Made by a program: the position numbers and the translations under genes
Shown: positions 45,411 to 54,794 of the stretch, piece by piece
Layout: each line of letters begins with the position of its first letter
Position numbering within the stretch: the first letter of the stretch is position 1
Origin: Pseudonocardia hydrocarbonoxydans
GTDB taxonomy: Bacteria > Actinomycetota > Actinomycetes > Mycobacteriales > Pseudonocardiaceae
DNA: 64,000 nucleotides
Assembly (NCBI RefSeq): GCF_006539565.1
Contig: NZ_BJNG01000038.1
Location: forward strand, 1 to 64,000
Direction of reading: 5' to 3'
Notes under the pieces: generated by a model
What the model was told of the DNA's origin: nothing
The model's input: the letters and a program-made list of their open reading frames with translations, nothing else
Database searches by the model: none

Positions 45411-46747
45411 TGCCCCAGCTCCCCCTCGCGGGCCGGGCGCGGCGTCAGCGGCTCCGGCGGGTGGCCGACGGCGACGGCGCCGAGGGGCTGCCAGTCCGGC
45501 GGGAGGTCGAGCACGGTGCGGACGACGTCGGGGGCGAAGATCGTGGACCCGACCCAGCAGGACGCGAGCCCCTCCGCGGCCAGAGCCACGAGCAGCGACT
45601 GCACCGCCGCCCCGCCCGCGACGGTGAACATCGTGCGCTCGCCCAGGCGCCGCGCGTCGTCGGGATAGGTGTGCATGCCCTCGCCGGTGCGGAAGGCGAG
45701 CAGCAGCTCGGGGGCGCGGCGCAGCAGGTCGCCGCGGGCGGTGCGGCGCGCCACCTCCTCGGCCGGGCGCCCGTCGGCGACGAGGTGCTCGCGCCACCGC
45801 CGGGCCATCGCGTCGAGCAGCTCCGTGCGCCGCTCCCGCACCACGCCGAACCGGAACGGGCTGCTGTGGTGCGGCGCCGGGGCCGTCAGCGCGACCCCGA
45901 CGGCGCGGCGCACCGCCGCGAGGTCGACGGGGGTGTCGGCGAAGTCGCGGGTGCTGCGCCGCAGCAGCACGGCCTCGCCGCGCCCGCGCGCGATCGCCTC
46001 GTTCGCGCCCAGCCAGAACATGTCCTCGTGCACGGGGCGCACCAGGTCGCGCGCGGTCGACCCGTCGTCGACCGGGGCCAGCCCGCGCACCACCGCCACC
46101 GGCAGGCCGCCGAGCTTGCCCTTGACGAGGTCGGCGGCCGCGGCCAGCTCGTCCGCGATCGCGACCTGGGTGACGAGCAGCTCGTTGCCCTGCTCGTCGG
46201 TCTGCCCCTCGTAGCCGTGCAGCACCGCGATCCCGGCCGACCCGATCGCGACGTCGGTCTGCCCGATCCGCCAGGACCGCCCGAGGGTGTCGGTGACGAC
46301 CACGGCCACGTCGACGCCGAGGCGCGCACGCAGCTCCCCCCGCAGCCGCGCCGCGCTGGCGTCGGGGTCGGCGGGCAGCAGCGCGAGCTCGTCGCGGCGC
46401 ACGTTGGACCCGTCGATCCCGGCGGCGGCCTGCACGATCCCCAGCTTGCCGACCACGATCGCGGTGGGGCCGCGGCGGGCGACCACCCGCTCGGTCTCGG
46501 CGTCGATCAGCTCGCGGCGCAGGGCGTCGCGCGCCTGCGGGTCGGTGGGGGCGGCGACGAGCCGGCCCTCGACCTTGGAGAACACCTTCGAGGTGACCAC
46601 CACGACGTCGCCGTCGACGATCCACGGCGCGGCCGCGGCGAGCGCGGCCCCCAGGTCGTCGCCGGGGCGGAACTCGGGCAGGCCGCGGACGGGCAGGACG
46701 GTGACGGCGTCGCGGGCGCCGTGGTCGGCGACGGCTCGCTCAGGCAC
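45404..46747 (-). CDS. fbiB: coenzyme F420:L-glutamate ligase / dehydro-F420 reductase FbiB
   Basis: This 447-residue two-domain enzyme adds the gamma-glutamate tail to F420-0 and reduces dehydro-F420-0. The N-terminal CofE domain (about 1-245) has [36 protein letters not shown] and [20 protein letters not shown]. The C-terminal FMN nitroreductase-like domain (from about 255) has [20 protein letters not shown] and [18 protein letters not shown]. The GTG at 46747 overlaps fbiA by 8 bases. Confidence 0.95.
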   Translation of the reverse strand: MPERAVADHGARDAVTVLPVRGLPEFRPGDDLGAALAAAAPWIVDGDVVVVTSKVFSKVEGRLVAAPTDPQARDALRRELIDAETERVVARRGPTAIVVGKLGIVQAAAGIDGSNVRRDELALLPADPDASAARLRGELRARLGVDVAVVVTDTLGRSWRIGQTDVAIGSAGIAVLHGYEGQTDEQGNELLVTQVAIADELAAAADLVKGKLGGLPVAVVRGLAPVDDGSTARDLVRPVHEDMFWLGANEAIARGRGEAVLLRRSTRDFADTPVDLAAVRRAVGVALTAPAPHHSSPFRFGVVRERRTELLDAMARRWREHLVADGRPAEEVARRTARGDLLRRAPELLLAFRTGEGMHTYPDDARRLGERTMFTVAGGAAVQSLLVALAAEGLASCWVGSTIFAPDVVRTVLDLPPDWQPLGAVAVGHPPEPLTPRPAREGELGQW

Positions 46748-47696
46748 CCGCGAGCCCCACGGCCTCGCGCGCCATCGCGGCGGTGGCGTCGGGGTCCGAC
46801 ATCAGCAGCGGCACCGACCGGACCTCGACGCCGGGCACGTCGGCCGTCTCGCCGGAGTGGACCAGCCAGCCGTCGAGGATCCCGCCGGCGGACCGGGCCC
46901 CGTAGTGCCGGCCGACGGCCTCGGCGGTGGTGTCGACGCCGATCGCGGCGAGGCAGCGGTCGGCCATGCCGCGCAGCGGGCGCCCGCCGACGATCGGGGA
47001 GACGCCGACGACCTTCGCCGCCGTGGCGCGCAGCGCGTCGCGGGTGCCCGGGACCTCCAGCAGCGCCCCGATGCTCACGACCGGGTTCGACGGCGCCAGC
47101 AGCACCACGTCGGCGCCGGTGACCGCCTCGCGGGCGGCGGGCAGCATCGTGGCCTCGTCGGCCCCGATGGCGGCGAACCGGCGCGCGGGCAGCTCGCCCT
47201 TGTGCCGGATCCACCACTCCTGGAAGTGGATCGCCTTCTGCGCCTTCGGGCCGTTCGTCGGGTCGTCGACGACGACGTGGGTCTCGACGCGGTCGTCGGT
47301 GACCGGCAGCAGGGTGACGCCGGGCTGCCAGCGGTGGCACAGCGCCGCGGTGACGTCGGAGAGCGGGTAGCCCGCCCGCAGCATCCGCGACCGGACGAGG
47401 TGCGTGGCGGTGTCCTTGTCGCCGAGGCCGAACCAGTCGGGGTCGGCGCCGTAGGCGGCCAGCTCGTCGCGCACCGACCAGGTCTCCCCCGCGTGCCCCC
47501 ACCCGCGGTCGGGGTCGATGCCCCCGCCGAGGGTGTACATGCAGGTGTCGAGGTCGGGGCAGATGCGCAGCCCGTGGAGCCAGATGTCGTCGCCGACGTT
47601 GACGACGGCGGTGATCTCGGCGTCGGGGTACGCGGCACGGACGCCGACGAGGAACCGGGCGCCGCCCACGCCGCCGACCAGCACGGTGACCTTCAC
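46740..47696 (-). CDS. fbiA: F420-0 (dehydro-F420-0) synthase, 2-phospho-L-lactate/PEP transferase FbiA
   Basis: The 318-residue protein joins FO to enolpyruvyl-diphospho-guanosine. Family blocks are [76 protein letters not shown] and [21 protein letters not shown], with VGVSPIVGG. Gene order whiB2-fbiA-fbiB follows mycobacteria (Rv3260c-Rv3262), although here all run on one strand. Start ATG at 47696. Confidence 0.96.
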   Translation of the reverse strand: MKVTVLVGGVGGARFLVGVRAAYPDAEITAVVNVGDDIWLHGLRICPDLDTCMYTLGGGIDPDRGWGHAGETWSVRDELAAYGADPDWFGLGDKDTATHLVRSRMLRAGYPLSDVTAALCHRWQPGVTLLPVTDDRVETHVVVDDPTNGPKAQKAIHFQEWWIRHKGELPARRFAAIGADEATMLPAAREAVTGADVVLLAPSNPVVSIGALLEVPGTRDALRATAAKVVGVSPIVGGRPLRGMADRCLAAIGVDTTAEAVGRHYGARSAGGILDGWLVHSGETADVPGVEVRSVPLLMSDPDATAAMAREAVGLAGA

Positions 47697-47746
47697 GCGT
47701 CGAGCCTACGACGGGCGGTGGCGGCCGACCCGACCGGCGCGGCGCG

Positions 47747-48661
47747 TCAGATCGCGCGGTAGTCGCGCGGGGGGAAGCGGGGGCCGAAGCGGGGCCTGCG
47801 GAAGCCGCTGACCTCCACGTACCGCACCGCCCGCTGCCGCTGCGGCACGTAGGGGGCCAGCACCTCCAGCATCCCGGCGTCGTCGAGCGGGCGGCCGACC
47901 AGCGCCCAGCCGACCAGGGTGGGGATGTGGAAGTCGCCGAAGCTGACGGCGTCGGGATCGCCCCAGACGCGCTGGGCCACCTCGGCCGCGGTCCAGACGC
48001 CGATGCCCGGGACGCGGCGCAGCAGCTCGCGCCCGGCGCTGCCGCCCAGCTCGGCGGCGTTCTCCAGCCGGTGTGCGACGGCGGCGCAGGACAGGATCGC
48101 GCGCCGCCGGGCCGAGTCGACGCCCGCACGGTGCCACTCCCAGTCCGGGACGGCCCGGATCTGCGCCGGGGTGGGCGGCACCCGCATCCCGGGCGGGACC
48201 GGACCGGGCGGGGTGTCGCCGAAGCGGCGGCACAGCTCGCGCCAGGACCGCCGGGCCTCGGTGCCGGTGACCTTCTGCTCCAGGATCGCCGGCACCAGCT
48301 GGTCCCACACCCGCCGCGAGCTGCCGAACCGCAGGCCGGGCAGGCGCCGGTGGGCGTCGGCGACCAGCGGGTGGTGTGCGGTGAACTCCTCGGGCCGGTC
48401 GTCGGCGCCGAGCAGGGCGGGCAGCCCGTCGAGCGACCACTGCGCCCCCGCCCCCCACGCCCTGGCCAGCACCGACCCGTCGGCGCGGCGGCGCAGCAGC
48501 GTCGTCACCGGGCCGTCGGGGGTGGTGCCGACGAGCCAGATCCCGTCGTCGGTGTGCTGCCAGGTGGGGTCGCCCCTGCCGCGGCGCAGCGGGGCCAGGA
48601 CGCCCGCGAGGTCGACGGGGAACCCCGGCGTCCACTCCCGCCTGCGCGGCTCGTCAGGCAT
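47747..48661 (-). CDS. HhH-GPD DNA glycosylase (AlkA/DNA-3-methyladenine type)
   Basis: The 304-residue product begins with a poorly conserved beta domain and then the HhH-GPD fold: GSSRRVWDQLVPAILEQKVT, WHRAGVDSARRRAILSCAAV, LLRRVPGIGVWTAAEVAQRV (helix-hairpin-helix) and WGDPDAVSFGDFHIPTLVGW, with the catalytic Asp in SFGDFHIP. It should remove alkylated purines. It overlaps the nucleotidyltransferase gene by 8 bases, which links DNA repair and sugar activation in one transcript as elsewhere in actinobacteria. Confidence 0.88.
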   Translation of the reverse strand: MPDEPRRREWTPGFPVDLAGVLAPLRRGRGDPTWQHTDDGIWLVGTTPDGPVTTLLRRRADGSVLARAWGAGAQWSLDGLPALLGADDRPEEFTAHHPLVADAHRRLPGLRFGSSRRVWDQLVPAILEQKVTGTEARRSWRELCRRFGDTPPGPVPPGMRVPPTPAQIRAVPDWEWHRAGVDSARRRAILSCAAVAHRLENAAELGGSAGRELLRRVPGIGVWTAAEVAQRVWGDPDAVSFGDFHIPTLVGWALVGRPLDDAGMLEVLAPYVPQRQRAVRYVEVSGFRRPRFGPRFPPRDYRAI

Positions 48662-49718
48662 CCGGGGAGAAGCGGATCCCGCGCACCTGCGCGTCCGGCC
48701 ACACCCGCGCGCCGCCGCGCAGCTCGCACCCGCTCCCCACGACCGCGCGGTCGCCCACCACGGAGCCGACGACGACCGCGCCGTCCTCCACGACCGCGCC
48801 CGCGCCCACGACGGAGTGCTCGACGACGGCGCCCGCCCCGACCACGGCCCCGTCGAACAGCATCGACCCCTCGACCGAGGCCCCGGCACCGACGCTCGCC
48901 CCGCGCCCGACCGTGCTGCCGCCGGACACCTTCGCCGACGGGTCGACCCGCGCGCCGTCGAGCACCAGCGCGTCGCCCGTGGGCCCCGGCAGGGCCGCGG
49001 ACGGGGCCACGCCGCGCACCAGGTCGGCAGAGCCCTGGACGAGGTCGGCCGGGGTGCCCATGTCGCGCCAGTACGCCGAGTCGACGTGGCCCGACACCCG
49101 CCGCCCGGCCGCGAGCAGCCCCGGGAAGGTCTCGCGCTCCACCGACACCGCCCGCCCCGCGGGGATGGAGTCGATCACCGAGCGGCGGAAGACGTAGCAG
49201 CCGGCGTTGATCTGGTCGGTCGGCGGGTCCGGGGTCTTCTCCAGGAACGCGGTGACGCGGCCGTCGGCGTCGGTGGGGACGCAGCCGAACGCGCGCGGAT
49301 CGGGCACCCGCACCAGGTGCAGCGTGACGTCGGCGTCGGTGCGGCGGTGGGTGTCGACGACGGCGGTCAGGTCGGTGCCCGCGAGGACGTCGCCGTTGAA
49401 CACCAGCACGTGCTCGGCGCTCAGGTGCGCCGCCACGTTGCGGATGCCGCCGCCGGTGCCCAGCGGCTCGTCCTCGACGACGTAGGTCAGGCGCAGGTCG
49501 AGCGCGGCGCCGTCGCCGAAGTGCGCGGAGAACGTCTCCGCCAGGTAGGAGGTGCCCAGCACGACGTGCCGGACCCCGGCGGCCCGGATGCGGGAGAGCA
49601 GGTGCGCCAGGAACGGCACCCCGGCCGTGGGCAGCATCGGCTTGGGCGCGGACAGGGTGAGCGGGCGCAGGCGGGTGCCCTTGCCGCCCACCAGCACCAC
49701 GGCCTCGACGTCATCCAT
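48654..49718 (-). CDS. manC: nucleotidyltransferase, mannose-1-phosphate guanylyltransferase type
   Basis: The 354-residue enzyme has an NTP_transferase domain: AVVLVGGKGTRLRPLTLSAP, KPMLPTAGVPFLAHLL, YVVEDEPLGTGGGIRNVA, HVLVFNGDVLAGTDL and GCYVFRRSVIDSIPAG. A left-handed beta-helix follows, with the hexapeptide run GSTVGRGASVGAGASVEGSM. It resembles Rv3264c, annotated manB/manC (GDP-mannose pyrophosphorylase); UDP-glucose or dTDP-sugar specificity cannot be excluded. The ATG at 49718 has GGAGGG 7 bases before it and overlaps the glycosyltransferase stop by 8 bases. Confidence 0.9.
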   Translation of the reverse strand: MDDVEAVVLVGGKGTRLRPLTLSAPKPMLPTAGVPFLAHLLSRIRAAGVRHVVLGTSYLAETFSAHFGDGAALDLRLTYVVEDEPLGTGGGIRNVAAHLSAEHVLVFNGDVLAGTDLTAVVDTHRRTDADVTLHLVRVPDPRAFGCVPTDADGRVTAFLEKTPDPPTDQINAGCYVFRRSVIDSIPAGRAVSVERETFPGLLAAGRRVSGHVDSAYWRDMGTPADLVQGSADLVRGVAPSAALPGPTGDALVLDGARVDPSAKVSGGSTVGRGASVGAGASVEGSMLFDGAVVGAGAVVEHSVVGAGAVVEDGAVVVGSVVGDRAVVGSGCELRGGARVWPDAQVRGIRFSPDA

Positions 49719-50370
49719 CCCGGCGCCCTCCATCACGGTGTCCCCTCGCGTAGCGGCGCAGGCCGCACTCGACGGACTCCAGCATGCCGGTCGGCGCACC
49801 CGGTCCGACGACGACCTCCGCGGCGGGCACGTGCACGGCCAGCCAGCCCGCGCGGCCCAGCCGCGCGCCCAGGTCGACGGCGTCGACCGGGCCGAGGTGC
49901 CGCGCGTCGAACCCGTCGACGGACTCCCAGGCCGCGCGGCGCACCAGCAGGCACTCCCCCGCGACCCAGCCGACGGGGGCGGTGTGCCGCGGCGCGCCGT
50001 CCGGGAGTCGGCCCCGGCGCAGGTCGCGGCGTGCCGGGAGCGCCCCGGCGCTGGGCAGGGCGGCCCCGTCGGCGCCGCGCAGCCGCGGCCCGAGCACGCC
50101 CGCCCGCGGGAAGCGCCGGGCGGCGGCCCGCAGCGCGTCGACCGCGCCGGGCCCGGGCTCGGCCCGCGGGTCGAGCACCAGGACCGCGTCGACGTCGGGC
50201 AGCGCCGCCACCCCGCGGTTGACCGCCGCCGCGCGCGCCAGCCGCTCGCCGACCGCCACCACCCGGGCCCCCGCGACCGGCTCCGCGCCCTCGGTGACGA
50301 CCACCACGGGCCCGTCGTACGCCGGGAACCGCTCGCCGGGCGCGTCCCACGTCACGACTCCGATGCGCAC
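49711..50370 (-). CDS. short glycosyltransferase family 2-like protein (WbbL-like)
   Basis: The 219-residue product matches a GT-A rhamnosyltransferase in parts: GERLARAAAVNRGVAALPDV, VLVLDPRAEPGPGAVDALRA, RAGVLGPRLRGADG, PVGWVAGECLLVRRAAWESV and DGFDARHLGPVDAVDLGARL. It is about 80 residues shorter than WbbL (Rv3265c, about 300), with a divergent DxD region, and could be a degenerate or specialised transferase. WbbL-type enzymes add rhamnose to the wall linker lipid. It lies upstream of the nucleotidyltransferase, as in mycobacteria. Confidence 0.78.
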   Translation of the reverse strand: MRIGVVTWDAPGERFPAYDGPVVVVTEGAEPVAGARVVAVGERLARAAAVNRGVAALPDVDAVLVLDPRAEPGPGAVDALRAAARRFPRAGVLGPRLRGADGAALPSAGALPARRDLRRGRLPDGAPRHTAPVGWVAGECLLVRRAAWESVDGFDARHLGPVDAVDLGARLGRAGWLAVHVPAAEVVVGPGAPTGMLESVECGLRRYARGHRDGGRRDG

Positions 50371-50394
50371 GCCGCCACTCTAGGACCCGGCCCG

Positions 50395-50456
50395 TGATCA
50401 CCATCTGCGGTGCGGGGCGGCCACCGGTGGCCGCTCCGCACCGCGGACGGTGATCA
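50395..50456. repeat. 62-bp nested palindromic intergenic element, copy B
   Basis: The same arms as the copy at 35870 appear with identical lengths: TGATCACC, GCGGTGCG, GGCC, then GGCC, CGCACCGC, GGTGATCA. Only the spacers and 6-base centre differ. It begins 25 bases upstream of the glycosyltransferase start and ends 3 bases after the TPR gene stop, so here it stands between two genes on the same strand. Confidence 0.85.
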
Positions 50457-50459
50457 TGG

Positions 50460-51302
50460 TCAGTCGTCGGCCGGGTCGACGCCGTCGAGCTCGGCGAGGG
50501 TCTCGGCGGCCACGCGGTCCCCGGTGTCGGCGGCGACCTGCAGGAACTCGCGGGCGTCGTCGGGTCGCCCGACGTCGAGCAGGAAGCGGCCCATCGTCCA
50601 GGCCCAGCCCGGCTCGGCGTGCCGGCGGGCCTCGAAGAACTCGCCCTGGGCGCCCAGGACGTCGCCGCGCTCGGTGAGCAGGAACTGCCCGTAGGCGGTG
50701 TGCGCCCGCAGCGCCCCGAGCTCGGCCGCCTGGCGGAACAGCCCGTCGGCCTCCTCCAGCCGGGACTGCGCGGCACGCACCTCGGCCAGGGCCAGCACGG
50801 TGTCGGGGCGGGCGGGGTCGGCGTAGTGCTCGGCGGCCTCGACGGCGGCGGGCAGGTCGCCGTCCTCCAGGTGCAGGGCGACGAGGTTGGCCGGGGCGAG
50901 CGGGTCGCCGTCGGCCGCGGCCCTGGCCAGCACCTGGATGCCCTCGGCGAGGCGGCCCTCGTCGCGCAGCAGGATGCCCAGGTCGTTGGCCGCCGCGGGC
51001 TCGCCGGAGGCCACGGCCAGGCGCAGCGCGTCCTCGGCACGCGCGCGGTCGCCGGTCTCGATCAGCGCCACCCCGAGCCGCCCCGCGAAGCGGACGTGGC
51101 CCTGCTCGACCAGCGGCGCCAGCCACTCGACGGCCGAGTGCCAGCTCCCGCTGTCGAGGTAGGCGCGGACCAGCAGGTCGGGCGCGGAGCTCTCCCCCGA
51201 CGCGACGGCCTGCCGGAGCACGTCGACCGCCTCGAGCGGGCGGCCCGCCTCCAGGAGCGCGGCGCCCTCGGCGGCGAGGGGCTCGACAGGGAGCGACGTC
51301 AT
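50460..51302 (-). CDS. tetratricopeptide/Sel1-like repeat protein
   Basis: This 280-residue protein is built of about seven helical repeats of 34-36 residues, for example AAEGAALLEAGRPLEAVDVL, LLRDEGRLAEGIQVLARAAA and VGRPDDAREFLQVAADTGDR. It has no signal peptide or membrane segment, so it is probably a cytosolic protein-interaction scaffold. Its partners are unknown. It lies between the glycosyltransferase and a second glycosyltransferase on the same strand, separated from the first by the palindromic element. Confidence 0.85.
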   Translation of the reverse strand: MTSLPVEPLAAEGAALLEAGRPLEAVDVLRQAVASGESSAPDLLVRAYLDSGSWHSAVEWLAPLVEQGHVRFAGRLGVALIETGDRARAEDALRLAVASGEPAAANDLGILLRDEGRLAEGIQVLARAAADGDPLAPANLVALHLEDGDLPAAVEAAEHYADPARPDTVLALAEVRAAQSRLEEADGLFRQAAELGALRAHTAYGQFLLTERGDVLGAQGEFFEARRHAEPGWAWTMGRFLLDVGRPDDAREFLQVAADTGDRVAAETLAELDGVDPADD

Positions 51303-51351
51303 GGAACCTCCTCGATGGAGTGACCCATGCTGTCAGCTCGAGCCCGGACGG

Positions 51352-52254
51352 TCACCCTCGGTAGGTGGCTATCACCTTTCTGTAGGCCATTCGGCGCAAC
51401 GACTCCGGCACCAGCCGGTACCCGCCGCGCACGACGACGTTGCGCGCGAACTGCCCGCGCGTGGTGAACCCGAGCTGCCGGAAGCGCCGCTGCACGGCCA
51501 GCTCGGCGCGCAGCTGACCCAGCCCGCCGCGGCGCGCGTAGGCGCCCGCCCCCACCCGGTACTTGACGAGGGGCTCCGCCACGTTCGCCACCCGCGCCCC
51601 GGCGACGAGCAGCTTCGCCCAGAGCAGGTAGTCCTCCATCAGCGCGAAGTCGCTGTAGCCGCCGACGGCGCGGACGAGGTCGCGGCGGTAGACGACGGTG
51701 GGGTGGTTGAACGGATCGGCGAAGCGGGCGCGGACCGCGATGTCGTGCGCGTCGACGGGCGGGGTGCGGGTGCCGACGATCTCGTCGGGGTCGTCACCGA
51801 ACTCCTGCAACCCCGACCCGACCAGGTCGATCCCCGACTCGATGATCGGCAGCTGCACCGCGAACCGGTGCGGCAGCGAGATGTCGTCGGCGTCCATCCG
51901 CGCGACGACGTCGTACCGGCACGCCTCCAGCCCCGCGTCCAGCGCCGGGCCGAGCCCGCGGTTGCGCTCGCCCGCCAGCACGTCGACCGGCACCGGGCTG
52001 GACGCCACCAGCTCCGCGATCGCCGCGTCCAGCGCGGCCGGCACCGGGCCGTCACGCACGATGACGACGTGGTCGGGCCGGCGGGTCTGCTCGTCGACGC
52101 TGGAGCGGAACGCCCCGGTCAGGTGGTCGGCCCGGTCACCGGCCCAGACCGGCAGCAACAGCGAGAACTGTGCGGGCAACGCCGGGTCCTCCGCCTCTCC
52201 TGCGTCGTCACGGTCGGTACCGGGCCGCGGGGCGACGACGGTCACCCGCGACAC
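51352..52254 (-). CDS. family 2 glycosyltransferase
   Basis: The 300-residue protein has a GT-A fold: QFSLLLPVWAGDRADHLTGA, VVIVRDGPVPAALDAAIAEL, AGERNRGLGPALDAGLEACR, the metal motif MDADD in YDVVARMDADDISLPHRFAV, FNHPTVVYRRDLVRAVGGYS and MEDYLLWAKLLVAGARVANV. Its C-terminus is basic (RRMAYRKV). It resembles enzymes that add sugars to wall or O-antigen-type polymers. The GTG start at 52254 gives a 90-base divergent gap with the LCP gene. Confidence 0.9.
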   Translation of the reverse strand: MSRVTVVAPRPGTDRDDAGEAEDPALPAQFSLLLPVWAGDRADHLTGAFRSSVDEQTRRPDHVVIVRDGPVPAALDAAIAELVASSPVPVDVLAGERNRGLGPALDAGLEACRYDVVARMDADDISLPHRFAVQLPIIESGIDLVGSGLQEFGDDPDEIVGTRTPPVDAHDIAVRARFADPFNHPTVVYRRDLVRAVGGYSDFALMEDYLLWAKLLVAGARVANVAEPLVKYRVGAGAYARRGGLGQLRAELAVQRRFRQLGFTTRGQFARNVVVRGGYRLVPESLRRMAYRKVIATYRG

Positions 52255-52344
52255 GCCCGCAGCCTCCCGCCGGGCGGCGCCCGATGCTGCACCCTAGAAG
52301 GCTCGACACACCGGTCACGCCGTCGGGGATGGAGTGAGGTGGAG

Positions 52345-54057
52345 ATGGACCCGCGCGACGCCGGATACCCGGCTGCCGCACTGCCCGAGCCGCCCTGGCT
52401 GGCGCGCGCCACGCGCGAGCGCGTCGCGCGGTCCGTGTCCACCCGGACCGCTCCGGCCCCGTCCAGCAGTGGATCTTCGAGTAGATCCTTGCGCACCCGG
52501 TCCACGCGGCCCGTCGCGGGGTCCCCCGTCCCGGCACCCCGTCCGGCACCCGCCGTCCGTCGACGGCCCAAGCCCGTCCGCACCCCGGCCCCGCGGCCCG
52601 CGCCGGGCCGGGTGCTGCGGCGGCTGCGGATCGCCACCGTCGTCGCCTCGGCGCTCGTGCTGGCCGTCACCGGCACGGCGTGGGGGCTCTACCGCGACAT
52701 CACCGCGGGCATCGTCACCACCGACGTCATCTCCGGGGGCGGTGACGGCGGCGCGCAGAACATCCTGCTCGTCGGCGTCGACAGTCGCACCGACGCCCAG
52801 GGCAACCCGCTGCCGCCGGAGATCCTGCGCGAGCTCAACAGCGGCGCCGACACCGGCGTCCTCAACTCCGACACGATCATGATGCTGCACCTGCCCGAGG
52901 ACGGCGGGGCCGCGGCGGCGTTCTCCATCCCGCGCGACACCTACGTCGACATCCCCGGCTACCGCACCGACAAGATCAACGCGGCCTACCCCGCCGTCAA
53001 GGCGCTGACGGCCGAGCGCCTGGTCGCCGACGGGATCCGCAACCCCGCGCAGGTCGAGGCCGAGGCCGCGCGGGCCGGGCGCAGCGCGCTGATCGGGGCC
53101 GTCGAACGCCTCACCGGTCAGCAGATCGACCACTACGCCGAGCTCAACCTCGTCGGGTTCTACGACCTGACGCGCGCGATCGGCGGCGTCGACGTCTGCC
53201 TCGCCGCGCCCGTCGACGAGCCGCTGTCCGGCGCGCGCTTCGCGGCGGGCCCGCAGACGATCTCCGGCCGCGACGCGCTGGCGTTCGTGCGCCAGCGCCA
53301 CGGGCTGCCCGACGGCGACCTGTCCCGGATCCGGCGCCAGCAGGTCTTCCTGGCCGCGGTCGCCGACAAGGTGCTCTCCGCCGGCACGCTGACCGACCCG
53401 GCGGCGCTGGGCGCGCTGATCGGGGTGATCCAGCAGTCCGTCGTGCTCGACGAGGGCTGGGACCTGCTCGCCTTCGCCCAGCAGGCCTCCGACATCGCCG
53501 CGGGCAACCTGGAGTTCGTCACGATCCCGACCGAGGGCGCCGAGAACAACGCCCGCGGGGACGTCCTGCTGGTCGATCCCGACGTCGTGCGCGGGTTCGT
53601 GGAGGAGCGGATCGAGGCGCAGCGGCTCGCGGCCGAGGCCGCCGCGCAGGTGCGTGCGGCCGAGCCCCCGCCGCCGGTCACCGTCATCGCCTCGCGCTAC
53701 ATCGTCCACGTCCTCAACGGCTCCGAGGCCGGCGGCCTGGCCGGTGACGTGCGCGGCCACCTCACCGGCCTCGGCTTCTCCGGCGGCACCGTCGACAACA
53801 CCGAGCCCGCCGAGACCAGCGTGGTGCGCCACTCGGGCGCCGACGGCGAGGCGGCGCGGTCGGTGGCCGACCAGCTCGGCGGCATCGACGTCGAGCGCGA
53901 CGAGTCCGTGCCACGGGGCCACCTGACGGTGGTGCTCGGCGGCGACTTCGACCCGTCGGTGCTGCCCGCGCCGCCGCCGGCCGTCGCCGACGACGCCGCG
54001 CCGCCGCCGCCGGTGGACGCCGCGATCACCGCCGCCGGGGTGCCCTGCATCGACTGA
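52345..54057 (+). CDS. LytR-CpsA-Psr (LCP) family cell-wall ligase
   Basis: The 570-residue protein has a cytoplasmic Ser/Pro/Arg-rich segment of about 90 residues, one transmembrane helix (about 96-115), the LCP domain (about 135-360: NILLVGVDSRTDAQGNPLPP, SDTIMMLHLPEDG, FSIPRDTYVDIPGYRTDKIN, RQRHGLPDGDLSRIRRQQVF) and a C-terminal LytR_C domain (about 455-540). LCP enzymes transfer polymers such as arabinogalactan or teichoic acids from lipid carriers to peptidoglycan; Lcp1 (Rv3267) is at the same place. The ATG at 52345 is used; a GTG two codons earlier is possible. Confidence 0.94.
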   Translation: MDPRDAGYPAAALPEPPWLARATRERVARSVSTRTAPAPSSSGSSSRSLRTRSTRPVAGSPVPAPRPAPAVRRRPKPVRTPAPRPAPGRVLRRLRIATVVASALVLAVTGTAWGLYRDITAGIVTTDVISGGGDGGAQNILLVGVDSRTDAQGNPLPPEILRELNSGADTGVLNSDTIMMLHLPEDGGAAAAFSIPRDTYVDIPGYRTDKINAAYPAVKALTAERLVADGIRNPAQVEAEAARAGRSALIGAVERLTGQQIDHYAELNLVGFYDLTRAIGGVDVCLAAPVDEPLSGARFAAGPQTISGRDALAFVRQRHGLPDGDLSRIRRQQVFLAAVADKVLSAGTLTDPAALGALIGVIQQSVVLDEGWDLLAFAQQASDIAAGNLEFVTIPTEGAENNARGDVLLVDPDVVRGFVEERIEAQRLAAEAAAQVRAAEPPPPVTVIASRYIVHVLNGSEAGGLAGDVRGHLTGLGFSGGTVDNTEPAETSVVRHSGADGEAARSVADQLGGIDVERDESVPRGHLTVVLGGDFDPSVLPAPPPAVADDAAPPPPVDAAITAAGVPCID

Positions 54058-54072
54058 GGCGACAATGTCGCG

Positions 54073-54786
54073 GTGTCCCTCACCGATGCGCTCCTGGACC
54101 GCTCGTCCGCCCGGCCCCTGATCACCTTCTACGACGACGCCACCGGCGAGCGGATCGAGCTCTCCGGGGTCACGACGGCGAACTGGGCGGCGAAGACCGC
54201 CAACCTGCTGCGCGACGAGTGCGACGTCGAGCCGGGCACGACCGTCGCCGTCCTGCTCCCCGCGCACTGGCAGACCGCGGCGGTGCTGCTGGGCGCGTGG
54301 TGGTGCGGGGCGCAGGTCGTCGGCGACCCGGTGGGGGCCGACCTGGTGCTGTGCGACCGCGAGCGCCTCGACCTCGCCCTGTCCGCCGCGCCCCCGCTGG
54401 GGGTGGTGGCCCTGTCGCTGCACGCGTTCGGCCAGGGCATCGACGGGCTGCCCGCGGGGGTCGTCGACTACGCCACCGAGGTGCGCCTGCACGGTGACGA
54501 CTTCGTGCCGTGGGAGCCCGTCCCGGACTCCGCGCCCGCCCTGGACTCCGCCCCCGTCTCCGACGTCGTCGCCGCCGCCCGCGACAGGGCGGCGGCGCTG
54601 GGGTTCACGGCGTCGGACCGGGTGCTGTCGACCCTGGACTGGTCCTCGCCGGGGGGCCTCACCGACGGCCTGCTCGCCGTGCTCGCCGCGGGCGCGAGCC
54701 TGGTCCAGTGCCGCCACCCGGACCCGGCGGCGCTCGAGCGGCGGGCCGGGGCCGAGCGCACGACGGCCCGCCTGGGCAGCGGGTAG
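54073..54786 (+). CDS. TIGR03089-family protein
   Basis: The 237-residue protein resembles the N-terminal lobe of AMP-binding enzymes (TGERIELSGVTTANWAAKTA, NLLRDECDVEPGTTVAVLLP, AHWQTAAVLLGAWWCGAQVV) but lacks the phosphate loop and C-terminal lobe. Members of TIGR03089 occur next to the LCP gene in mycobacteria (Rv3268) and are of unknown function. It starts at a GTG at 54073, 15 bases after the LCP stop, and probably forms a two-gene unit. Confidence 0.87.
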   Translation: MSLTDALLDRSSARPLITFYDDATGERIELSGVTTANWAAKTANLLRDECDVEPGTTVAVLLPAHWQTAAVLLGAWWCGAQVVGDPVGADLVLCDRERLDLALSAAPPLGVVALSLHAFGQGIDGLPAGVVDYATEVRLHGDDFVPWEPVPDSAPALDSAPVSDVVAAARDRAAALGFTASDRVLSTLDWSSPGGLTDGLLAVLAAGASLVQCRHPDPAALERRAGAERTTARLGSG

Positions 54787-54794
54787 CGGCCCAG

